From positions 1 through 12,913 of the forward strand of contig DASVBJ010000138.1 of assembly GCA_036375895.1 (NCBI GenBank): a DNA stretch of 12,913 nucleotides. Reading direction: 5' to 3'. The stretch is from DASVBJ01 sp036375895. GTDB lineage: Bacteria; Actinomycetota; Actinomycetes; JACCUZ01. The notes below the pieces were generated by a model. The model searched no databases. It was not told the origin of the DNA and saw nothing but the letters and a program-made list of their open reading frames with translations. A program made the translations under genes and the position numbers. Below, piece by piece: positions 8,101 to 12,913 of this stretch. The stretch's first letter is position 1. Every line of letters begins with the position of its first letter.

Positions 8101-8472
8101 GACCTCCTCGGTGAGGAACGGGTCGCTCTGGTGGGCCTGCAGCAGCCGGCGCAGCATGCGACGCACCCGCTCGCCCAGCTCGGCGGCGGCCTTGCGGGTG
8201 AACGTGAGGCCGAGCACTCGGTGCGGCTCGACGAGGCCGTTGGCGACCAGCCAGACCACGCGCAGCCCCATCGTCTGCGTCTTGCCGGACCCGGCTCCCG
8301 CGACGACGACGTGCGGCGCGAGGCCGGCCGAGATCGCGCGAGCCTGCTCGGGAGTCGGGGGGAACCGCTCGCCGAGCCGGACGGAGAGCTGGGCGGGGCT
8401 GAGCCGGGCCGCCACGGTCGGGGCGACGGCGGAGCCGAGGTCCGGGAAGGGCAGCTGGCCGGGGTCGATCAC
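5167..8472 (-). CDS. adnB: AdnB, helicase-nuclease subunit of AdnAB
   Basis: A 1101-residue protein with an N-terminal UvrD/Rep-type motor and a C-terminal RecB-like nuclease, the architecture of mycobacterial AdnB. Motor motifs: Walker A AGAGSGKTQ (58-66), TFTRKAA, the DEYQD box (306-310), GDPRQSIYGWRG (333-344), TVHAAKGLEWD (about 675-687) and YVAVTRAR (about 769). Nuclease motifs: RGTRFHLWLE (about 942), GRCDAVF (about 1012), DVVDWKTG (about 1027) and QLAVYRLAW (about 1050), giving the His, Asp, Asp-x-Lys and Gln-x3-Tyr set of a PD-(D/E)XK nuclease. With AdnA it should unwind and resect double-strand breaks; mycobacterial studies point to AdnB as the main motor. I start at the GTG at 8472: its GTGA overlaps the adnA stop and AGGTGA (8482-8477) precedes it. 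The frame continues to a start at 8526, but that would overlap adnA by 58 bases. No iron-sulfur cysteines are seen in the nuclease, unlike AdnA. Confidence 0.93.
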   Translation of the reverse strand: MIDPGQLPFPDLGSAVAPTVAARLSPAQLSVRLGERFPPTPEQARAISAGLAPHVVVAGAGSGKTQTMGLRVVWLVANGLVEPHRVLGLTFTRKAAAELGERVRRMLRRLLQAHQSDPFLTEEVALALRAGEPTVSTYHSYAAALVGEHALRIGLEPSARLIGEAISWQYAAEVVESYDGPMDTVDRAVSTVTGDVLSLAGELAEHLREPDDVRSLAAAVREHLESLPRAQGQRGGNRQPKPVEELLASLEARLALLPLVERYAELKRSRGAMDYGDQVAVAARIARGHPEVGEIERARFGAVLLDEYQDTGEAQRVLLTALYGGCHPVTAVGDPRQSIYGWRGASAGNLERFLADFGGAPSTGASGLSVSFRNGERILAAANRVAGPIPIRGLDDRPLTPGPGREAAGRVTCALYPSVLDEAAAIADQVAALGRHPDSPVAWGEIAVLARKRSHFPRIEAELRDRGVPCEVVGLGGLLLEPEVVDVVSTLRVLGDPTAGNALVRLLAGPRWRIGPRDLDALGRRARRLAVSRQPTAGAGDDELDPDYDVVDERSLVDALDDPGNPAAYSAEGHRRLLQLRDELRALRRWTTQPLPDLVMAVVRSLCLDVELAARPGVRPADALINLDRFVEVAEDFVAAGDDPGLLAFLAYLDAAEERERGLEPDIADVDGDRVQLLTVHAAKGLEWDAVFVAGLACKVFPVEGQAVADWSKQIAAVPFPLRGDRGELPVLGWERATDQAEARRAVEEFREACRARGAMEERRLAYVAVTRARHLLACSGYWWDTATKPRGPSELLEEIREVCEAAGQPVGPWAGPPEADAVNPVTAEPLERPWPHDPLGPRRAAVEAAAALVASSPQPPDATHLDPSSAARLDAWREETDLLLAELERLRRRVAPVVELPRHLSVSQLVQLRRDPAELARQIRRPLPRQPAPQARRGTRFHLWLEQRWGQQRLIDVDELPGAADETAEPDADLLALQEAFRKSPWWARVPAEVEFPFDMVVDGVLLRGRCDAVFADDPDGYVDVVDWKTGRPKTGADAAAAAVQLAVYRLAWHHLSGTPLERIRAAFHYVGADRTVRPADLLGHDELVALVRSVPAAAG

Positions 8473-11400
8473 CGGGTCACCTGCCGGCCCTCGTCCCGGA
8501 CGGGGCAGCTGGTGCGGACCGGGCAACGGGCGCAGAGGTCGTTGTCCATGGCCCGGAACACCGAGCCGGCCATGCCCTCGGCGACGTCGGTGACGAGCCG
8601 CTCTGCCCAGCCGGGGTCGTCGAACGACGACAGCGCGGGCTGCGCCTGCACCCGCGGCCGGTCCGCAAAGCCACCCTTGCCGACCTGGACCAGCTCCGCG
8701 CCGCCGGGCTCGGCGAGCCCGGCCGCGGCGAAGCCGCCGGCGGAGACAGCCAGCTGGTAGGCCGCGAGCTGGGCATGCTCGCGCAGGTCGTCTTCGCCGA
8801 CCTTGCTCGAACCGGTCTTGAGGTCGACCACCACCGCCCGGCCGAGGTCGTCGCGCTCGATCCGGTCGACCCGCCCGCCGATCACCGCTCGGCCGACCTG
8901 GGCGGTGAACTCCAGCTCGGTCGCCACGACCTCACGGCGGTTGTCGGCGAGCCAGCGGGCGAGCCGCCCCACCATGTCGTGGGCCTTGGCCCGCTCCTTG
9001 CCGGCGACCCAGCCGCGACCGAGGTCGACGGTGGGCAGCAGCGCCTCGAGGCGCCGCCGCAGCGCGGCCTCGGTAGAGGACTCGTCGTCGAGGGCGCTCG
9101 CGGCGACCGCGTGCACGAGGGTGCCGACGCTCTGGGAAGCCGTGTTGGCCTCGGTGCCGCCGACGTGCTCCAGGAACCAGCGCAGCTCGCACCGCGTGAA
9201 GGACTCCACCTTGGACGGGCTGACGTGGACGGCCTCGCCCGCGTCGCGCACCGGCCCGTCGCCGGTCATCGCCGCCATCCCCCACCACGTGGTCGGGGCC
9301 GCACCACGTGCGCCCGCCTCGGCGAGGCGGGCGAGCTCGGCCGCCGCACCCTGACGGGCGGCCGAGTCGTCGGGCCGGCCGACCAGCTCCTGGCGCAGCT
9401 CGGCCACGAGGCCGGCCAGGCTGAGCGGCCGGGTCACTGCGGTGACCGGCCGGGTGTCGACGTCGGGCGGCAGCGGGGCGATCTCGTCGAGGAACCGCGA
9501 CGGCTGCAGCCCCTCGCGCTCGCTGGCCACCGCCGAGACCACGAGCCGCCGGCGGGCCCGCGTGACGGCGACGTAGAAGAGCCGGCGCTCCTCCTCGAGC
9601 AGCCGGGTGAGGGTCGCGACGGCGGCAGCGTCGGCGGGCAGGGCGGCTGCCTCCGGCCGCAGCAGGTCGACCAGGCGCTCGGACCCGAGGAACGAGCCGC
9701 GCATCCGCACGTCGGGCCAGGTGCCCTCCTGCACGCCTGCGACGCACACGAGGTCCCACTCCAGGCCCTTGCTGGCGTGGGCCGTGAGGATCTGCACGGC
9801 CTCGTCCACCGGCGCCCGCGCCGACAGGGAGTCGCCGGGGATCTCCTGGCCGAGCAGGTGGTCGAGGAACACCGCCGGCCCGGCGGCCGGCATCCGATCG
9901 GCGAAGCGTGCGGCCGCCTCGAACAGCGCGACGACCGCGTCGAGGTCGCGGTCCGCGGCCGCGCCGGCCGGACCACCCTCGAGGCTCGCTCGCTCCCAGC
10001 GCGCCGCGAGCCCCGACCTGGACCACACCGCCCACAGGACGTCCTCGGCGGTGGCTGCCTCGCCCGCGGCCGCCTCGACGGCGGCGGCGAGGAGCCGCCC
10101 CGCCCGCCGGGCCGGCCGGCACGCGTGCTGGTCGAGCGCCACGAGCTGGCGCGGGTCGGCAAGCGCCTCGACCAGCAACGGCCCGGACGAGCGCCGGCCG
10201 CCGGCGGCCAGCTCGGCCCGGCGCAGCTCCTGGCGCAGCCGGCGCAGCCCGATCACGTCGGCGCCACCGAGCGGGGACAGCAGCAGCTCGACCGCGGCCT
10301 CCTCGTCGAGCCGGCCCGGCCGGACGCCCTCGTCGTCGACCTCGGGGGGGCGCACCGCGCACTCGAGCAGCAGCAGCAGCGGCCGGACGGCCGGCTGCTC
10401 GACCAGCGGCACCTCCTCGCCGCTGACCGCGACGGGCACGCCGGCGGCCGTGAGAGCCCGGCGCAGGACGGGCAGCGACCTCAGGGTCGAGCGGACCACG
10501 ACCGCCATCTGCGACCACGGCACGCCGTCGACGAGGTGGGCCTCGCGCAGCTGCGCGGCAACGTGCACGGCCTCCTGCGCCTCCGAGCGCAGCAGCGACA
10601 CCGACACCGCCCCCTCGGCCAGCCCGCGGGCGGGCGCCAGGTCGCGGTGGCCGCGCGGCCCACCGAGGCCGGCAGCGACGCGACGGGACGCCGCCAGCAG
10701 GGCGGAGCCGGACCGCCGGCAGGTGCGCAGCGCGACCACCGGCGCCGGGGTGTCGGCGGGAGTACGGAACCGTTCGGGGAAGAGCCGGATGCCGGACACG
10801 TCGGCACCGCGGAAGCCGTAGATGGACTGGTCGGGGTCGCCCACGGCCACGAGGTCACGGCCACCGCCCGCGAGCAGCTGGAGCAGCTCGACCTGGGCCG
10901 GGTCGGTGTCCTGCAGCTCGTCCACGAAGACCGCGCGCCGCGCCGCGCGCTCCTCGTCGAGCAGCCGGGGCTCGCGCAGCCAGAGGGTGACGACGGCGCG
11001 GATCAGCTCGGCGGGGTCGTAGGCGGCCGCCTCGCGCAGGGCGGTGACCCCGGCGTACTGCCTCATGAACCGGGCCGCCGCCCGCCAGTCGTCGCGCTTG
11101 TGGGTGCGACCCAGCCGGTCGAGCTCGGCCGGGGTCAGCCCCCGCTCGTAGGCGCGCATCACGAGGTCGCGCAGCTCCTGGGCGAACCCCCGCGTGAGCA
11201 GCGCCGGGTGCAGCCGCTCTGGCCAGCCGGCGGCGCCACCCTCCCAGTCGCCGCGCAGCAGCTCGCGGACCACCAGGTCCTGCTCGGGGCCGGCCAGCAG
11301 CCTCGGGGCCGGCTCGCCGCGCAGGGCTGCCTCGCGGCGCAGCACGCCGAACGCGTACGAGTGGAACGTGCGGGCCAGCGGCTCCTTGGTGGCCCGCCCG

Positions 11401-11687
11401 AGCCGTGCGGTGATGCGCTCGCGCAGCTCGGCGGCGGCCTTCCGTCCGAACGTGAGCACCAGCACCTGCTCGGGGTCGAGACCCCGCTCGATCCGGGCGG
11501 CGACGGCCTCGACGATCGTGGTCGTCTTGCCGGTGCCGGGGCCGGCGAGCACGAGCAGCGGCCCCCCCGGGTGGTCGACGACGGCCCGCTGGCCGGCATC
11601 GAGCACCGGCGCCGGCGTCGGCCGGGCAGTGGCGCGGACCAGGGTGTAGGGCGACGACCCCTCGTCAGCTCCCCGAACCGCAACCAT
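8469..11687 (-). CDS. adnA: AdnA, helicase-nuclease subunit of AdnAB with Fe-S staple
   Basis: A 1072-residue partner of AdnB with the same two-part build. Motor motifs: Walker A GPGTGKTT (49-56), TFGRKAA (79-85), DELQD (256-260), GDPDQSIYGFRG (283-294), LTAHASKGLEWD (about 637) and FYVAVTRARR (about 707). Nuclease motifs: GTLVHAV, GGRVDRIE (about 939), VVVDLKTG (about 953) and HAQLAAYQLAV (about 973). Cys833 (SFTRCELRWF) with Cys1052, Cys1055 and Cys1061 (CARCPVRTSC) form the C...C-x2-C-x5-C pattern that holds a 4Fe-4S cluster around the nuclease in AddB-type enzymes and in AdnA. The ATG at 11687 is preceded by GGTGGGA, 7 bases upstream. The alkyltransferase-like gene ends 54 bases upstream on the same strand. 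I see no LexA-type box in that gap. AdnAB is the actinobacterial counterpart of AddAB and RecBCD. Confidence 0.94.
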   Translation of the reverse strand: MVAVRGADEGSSPYTLVRATARPTPAPVLDAGQRAVVDHPGGPLLVLAGPGTGKTTTIVEAVAARIERGLDPEQVLVLTFGRKAAAELRERITARLGRATKEPLARTFHSYAFGVLRREAALRGEPAPRLLAGPEQDLVVRELLRGDWEGGAAGWPERLHPALLTRGFAQELRDLVMRAYERGLTPAELDRLGRTHKRDDWRAAARFMRQYAGVTALREAAAYDPAELIRAVVTLWLREPRLLDEERAARRAVFVDELQDTDPAQVELLQLLAGGGRDLVAVGDPDQSIYGFRGADVSGIRLFPERFRTPADTPAPVVALRTCRRSGSALLAASRRVAAGLGGPRGHRDLAPARGLAEGAVSVSLLRSEAQEAVHVAAQLREAHLVDGVPWSQMAVVVRSTLRSLPVLRRALTAAGVPVAVSGEEVPLVEQPAVRPLLLLLECAVRPPEVDDEGVRPGRLDEEAAVELLLSPLGGADVIGLRRLRQELRRAELAAGGRRSSGPLLVEALADPRQLVALDQHACRPARRAGRLLAAAVEAAAGEAATAEDVLWAVWSRSGLAARWERASLEGGPAGAAADRDLDAVVALFEAAARFADRMPAAGPAVFLDHLLGQEIPGDSLSARAPVDEAVQILTAHASKGLEWDLVCVAGVQEGTWPDVRMRGSFLGSERLVDLLRPEAAALPADAAAVATLTRLLEEERRLFYVAVTRARRRLVVSAVASEREGLQPSRFLDEIAPLPPDVDTRPVTAVTRPLSLAGLVAELRQELVGRPDDSAARQGAAAELARLAEAGARGAAPTTWWGMAAMTGDGPVRDAGEAVHVSPSKVESFTRCELRWFLEHVGGTEANTASQSVGTLVHAVAASALDDESSTEAALRRRLEALLPTVDLGRGWVAGKERAKAHDMVGRLARWLADNRREVVATELEFTAQVGRAVIGGRVDRIERDDLGRAVVVDLKTGSSKVGEDDLREHAQLAAYQLAVSAGGFAAAGLAEPGGAELVQVGKGGFADRPRVQAQPALSSFDDPGWAERLVTDVAEGMAGSVFRAMDNDLCARCPVRTSCPVRDEGRQVTR
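8477..8482 (-). promoter_or_regulatory. Ribosome binding site of adnB inside the adnA end
   Basis: AGGTGA lies 4 bases before the GTG at 8472 and inside the last codons of adnA. Together with the GTGA stop-start overlap it indicates coupled translation, giving matched amounts of the two subunits. Confidence 0.6.
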
Positions 11688-11741
11688 GCAGACATCCCAC
11701 CACGGAGGTCCGACACGTCCCCGGCGGTGCGGATGGCGCGC

Positions 11742-12059
11742 TCATCCCGGCGCGCCGTCCCAGCGGGCCAGCCGCATGTCGACCCGCTGACCTCCCGGTC
11801 GCAGCGGGGTGCCGTCGGCCCGCAACAGCCTCAGGGCCTCGCCCTCGTGGCAGGACGGCGGCGAGCCGTCGGCCCGGATGCAGCGCCACCACGGCACCGC
11901 CCCGCCGAACTCCGCCATCACCCGGCCGACCTGGCGCGGCCCGCCCTGCCCGACGTACTCCGCGACGTCGCCGTAGGACATCACCCGGCCGGGCGGGATC
12001 GCCTCGACGGTGGCGAGCACCCGCTCGACGTACGACGTGATGTCCACGGCGCACAGCAT
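11742..12059 (-). CDS. Alkyltransferase-like protein (ATL), MGMT family without active Cys
   Basis: A protein of about 105 residues equal to the DNA-binding domain of O6-alkylguanine-DNA alkyltransferases. Seen: ERVLATVEAIPPGRVMSYGDVAEYVG, PRQVGRVM in the helix-turn-helix, and VPWWRCIRADG, where repair enzymes have PCHR. The acceptor cysteine is tryptophan, so it cannot accept an alkyl group; the Cys two residues later is not at the catalytic place. ATL proteins bind and flip O6-alkylguanine and pass the lesion to nucleotide excision repair. The His after the acceptor, kept in PWHR-type ATLs, is also Trp. Start uncertain: ATG at 12059, GTG at 12068 or GTG at 12047; none has a clear ribosome site. 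It stands directly upstream of adnAB, as its counterpart does in mycobacteria. Confidence 0.85.
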   Translation of the reverse strand: MLCAVDITSYVERVLATVEAIPPGRVMSYGDVAEYVGQGGPRQVGRVMAEFGGAVPWWRCIRADGSPPSCHEGEALRLLRADGTPLRPGGQRVDMRLARWDGAPG

Positions 12060-12069
12060 GGCGCACACA

Positions 12070-12082
12070 CCCGACGCTCGGG
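12070..12082 (-). promoter_or_regulatory. Short inverted repeat in the ATL leader
   Basis: CCCGA and TCGGG are separated by 3 bases and lie about 10 bases upstream of the ATG at 12059. It could be a small hairpin or a dyad for a regulator. It does not match the SOS box. It may well be chance in GC-rich DNA. Confidence 0.2.
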
Positions 12083-12144
12083 CCCGGCCTCACGGTGCTC
12101 CAACGCCCTCGACTCCTCACGATCACGGAAGTCCGGGTGGTGCG

Positions 12145-12777
12145 TCACTCCGGCTGCGCGCAGTCGGCCGGCAGCTGCGGCGAGGTGCCGGCCACGGTGA
12201 CCGGCAGGTCCAGCAGCGGTGCCGACAACCGGCGGGTGACCCCGAGGACCCTGATCTTCAGCGGCAGCACGGTGTGGTCCGAGTAGCTGCCCTCCTCCAT
12301 GTAGAGACAGCGCGGGATCCGGAAGTCCAGCATCAGGGCCACCTCTTCGCCGCTACCGACCGTCACGGACGTCGACGTCGTCTGCGGCTCGAACGCGTTG
12401 CGACCGGACCTCTCGTCGACCGGGGCGAGCCGGGCACGCTGCACCCAGCTGCCCAGCAGGCCGTCCGGGTCGACGCCGAGGATCGTGATCGGCACCCGGC
12501 CGTCGTTGCGCACGGTGGTGTACACGGAGAAGCGGGCGCCGGGGACGTCCTGCACGACGTACCGGGTGTCCGTGACCCCGTCGTTCACGCGGGTCAGCCC
12601 GCTGCGCGGCCAGAACGAGGAGCCGGCCGAGAGCGACGCACGGCGGGCGACGACCTGTCCTGCGACGGCCATCGCGAGCAGCAGCGCGACGAGCAGCCAG
12701 CCGAGAAGACGGCGCAGACGGCGGCGCGCCGGTGCAACCTCCTGCGGCGCCTCGACGGCGCGGACGTCAGAGCTCAT
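12145..12777 (-). CDS. Unrecognised single-pass membrane-anchored protein
   Basis: I do not recognise a family for this 210-residue protein. A cytosolic N-terminus (1-23) ends in a basic cluster (ARRRLRRL), followed by one membrane segment (about 25-42, GWLLVALLLAMAVAGQVV). The rest should be outside the cell. That part alternates strand-like stretches and contains FSVYTTVRNDGRVPITILGV (83-102) and EEVALMLDFRIPRC (144-157), which look like an immunoglobulin-like beta sandwich. Two cysteines, 157 and 206, are both extracellular and could form a disulfide. The ATG at 12777 is preceded by GGGGGAGG with 6 bases spacing, so the start is well supported. The gene follows the moeZ-like gene by about 50 bases and precedes the ATL gene by about 85 bases, all on one strand. 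A role in DNA repair cannot be inferred from position alone. Confidence 0.8.
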   Translation of the reverse strand: MSSDVRAVEAPQEVAPARRRLRRLLGWLLVALLLAMAVAGQVVARRASLSAGSSFWPRSGLTRVNDGVTDTRYVVQDVPGARFSVYTTVRNDGRVPITILGVDPDGLLGSWVQRARLAPVDERSGRNAFEPQTTSTSVTVGSGEEVALMLDFRIPRCLYMEEGSYSDHTVLPLKIRVLGVTRRLSAPLLDLPVTVAGTSPQLPADCAQPE

Positions 12778-12783
12778 GTCGGG

Positions 12784-12791
12784 CCTCCCCC
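12784..12791 (-). promoter_or_regulatory. Ribosome binding site partly inside a hairpin
   Basis: GGGGGAGG lies 6 bases before the ATG at 12777. Its five leading G residues form the end of the 3' arm of the hairpin at 12787-12816, so pairing would block ribosome access. Confidence 0.55.
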
Positions 12792-12816
12792 GGGCCGGCG
12801 TGCGGCGGCCCGGGGG
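12787..12816 (-). terminator. Perfect 10-bp hairpin after the moeZ-like gene
   Basis: CCCCCGGGCC (12816-12807 on the minus strand) pairs perfectly with GGCCCGGGGG (12796-12787) around a 10-base loop. It starts 13 bases after the stop of the moeZ-like gene. No T-run follows, so if it terminates transcription it does so as a T-less actinobacterial hairpin. Because its 3' arm includes the ribosome site of the next gene, it could equally be a translational brake. Confidence 0.5.
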
Positions 12817-12829
12817 CAGTGTGCCCGAC

Positions 12830-12913
12830 TCAGTAGGTCGGCAGCGAGGGGTCGATCTGGTTGGCCCAGGCCACCACGCCGCCGCCGACGTGCACGGCGT
12901 CGGAGAAGCCCGC
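12830..12913 (-). CDS. moeZ: C-terminal end of a MoeZ/MoeB-type sulfurtransferase (partial)
   Basis: Only the last 27 codons and a TGA stop are inside the window; the gene continues past the right edge. The tail reads AGFSDAVHVGGGVVAWANQI and then DPSLPTY. This is the end of a rhodanese domain (G-F-x-x-A-V-H-V-x-G-G-V-x-A-W) with the DPSLP(x)Y terminus typical of actinobacterial MoeZ/MoeB adenylyltransferase-sulfurtransferases. These activate sulfur-carrier proteins for molybdopterin, thiamine or cysteine synthesis. A gene of this kind stands near adnAB in mycobacteria too, which supports the call. The E1-like adenylation domain and the rhodanese active-site Cys are not visible here, so a stand-alone rhodanese cannot be fully excluded. 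Confidence 0.75.
   Translation of the reverse strand, partial: AGFSDAVHVGGGVVAWANQIDPSLPTY

Noticed and set aside
8473..8526. Longer AdnB beginning at 8526 with a 58-base overlap into adnA
   Set aside because: The GTG at 8472 gives a GTGA coupling with a ribosome site before it. The extra 18 residues are Pro/Gly-rich and lie ahead of the motor domain.
8617..8634. SOS-box-like palindrome around GTCGTCGAACGACGAC
   Set aside because: It lies inside adnA far from any start and lacks the TCGAAC-N4-GTTCGA form. The gaps upstream of adnA (11688-11741) and ATL (12060-12144) contain no such box.
10364..10382. GCA/CAG-type trinucleotide run
   Set aside because: It encodes a leucine-rich helix (LLLLLE) in AdnA and is short. 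It is explained by the protein sequence.
5761..12200. Two very long plus-strand open frames (5761-8760, 999 codons; 8775-12200, 1141 codons) antisense to adnAB
   Set aside because: They lie opposite two genes with full helicase and nuclease motifs. Their translations are Arg-, Gly-, Pro- and Gln-rich with no recognisable domain. Long antisense frames are expected where almost every third codon base is G or C.

Overview
This is a very GC-rich window that reads as chromosomal DNA of a high-GC actinobacterium. The reasons are codon use with G or C in almost every third position, long spurious open frames on the antisense strand, and a neighbourhood that matches the mycobacterial one. On the minus strand the order is moeZ/moeB-type gene end, small membrane protein, alkyltransferase-like protein, adnA, adnB. 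I see no insertion sequence, prophage, CRISPR array, tRNA or rRNA. No gene-free stretch exceeds about 110 bases.

Left part (1-4352). Two short plus-strand genes come first: an antibiotic-biosynthesis-monooxygenase-fold protein (47-352) and a dodecin flavin-storage protein (443-649). They converge, with only 5 bases between stops, on a minus-strand ABC exporter pair: a MacB/FtsX-type ATPase (3882-3094) followed 6 bases later by an 810-residue permease with two FtsX modules (3087-655). Upstream of the ATPase on the same strand is a small DUF1232 membrane protein (4352-3987).

Middle (4353-5192). A divergent intergenic region separates the DUF1232 gene from a plus-strand cation-dependent O-methyltransferase (4456-5109), which may be leaderless. 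Between it and the convergent adnB gene lies a 26-bp unit repeated three times. The copy nearest adnB encodes the end of AdnB, and every copy carries the stop codon in the same register.

Right part (5167-12913). This is a minus-strand DNA-repair block. An alkyltransferase-like protein (12059-11742) precedes adnA (11687-8469) and adnB (8472-5167), whose stop and start overlap as GTGA. AdnA and AdnB each have an N-terminal UvrD-like motor and a C-terminal RecB-like nuclease; AdnA also has the four cysteines of an iron-sulfur staple. Together they should form the AdnAB double-strand-break resection machine. The alkyltransferase-like protein probably flags O6-alkylguanine for excision repair. Upstream lie an unrecognised single-pass membrane protein (12777-12145) and, at the window edge, the last 27 codons of a MoeZ/MoeB-type sulfurtransferase with a rhodanese tail.

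I do not see a clearly new system. The items most worth a second look are the triplicated 3' end of adnB, the hairpin over the ribosome-binding site of the membrane-protein gene, and that unrecognised protein itself in a DNA-repair neighbourhood.
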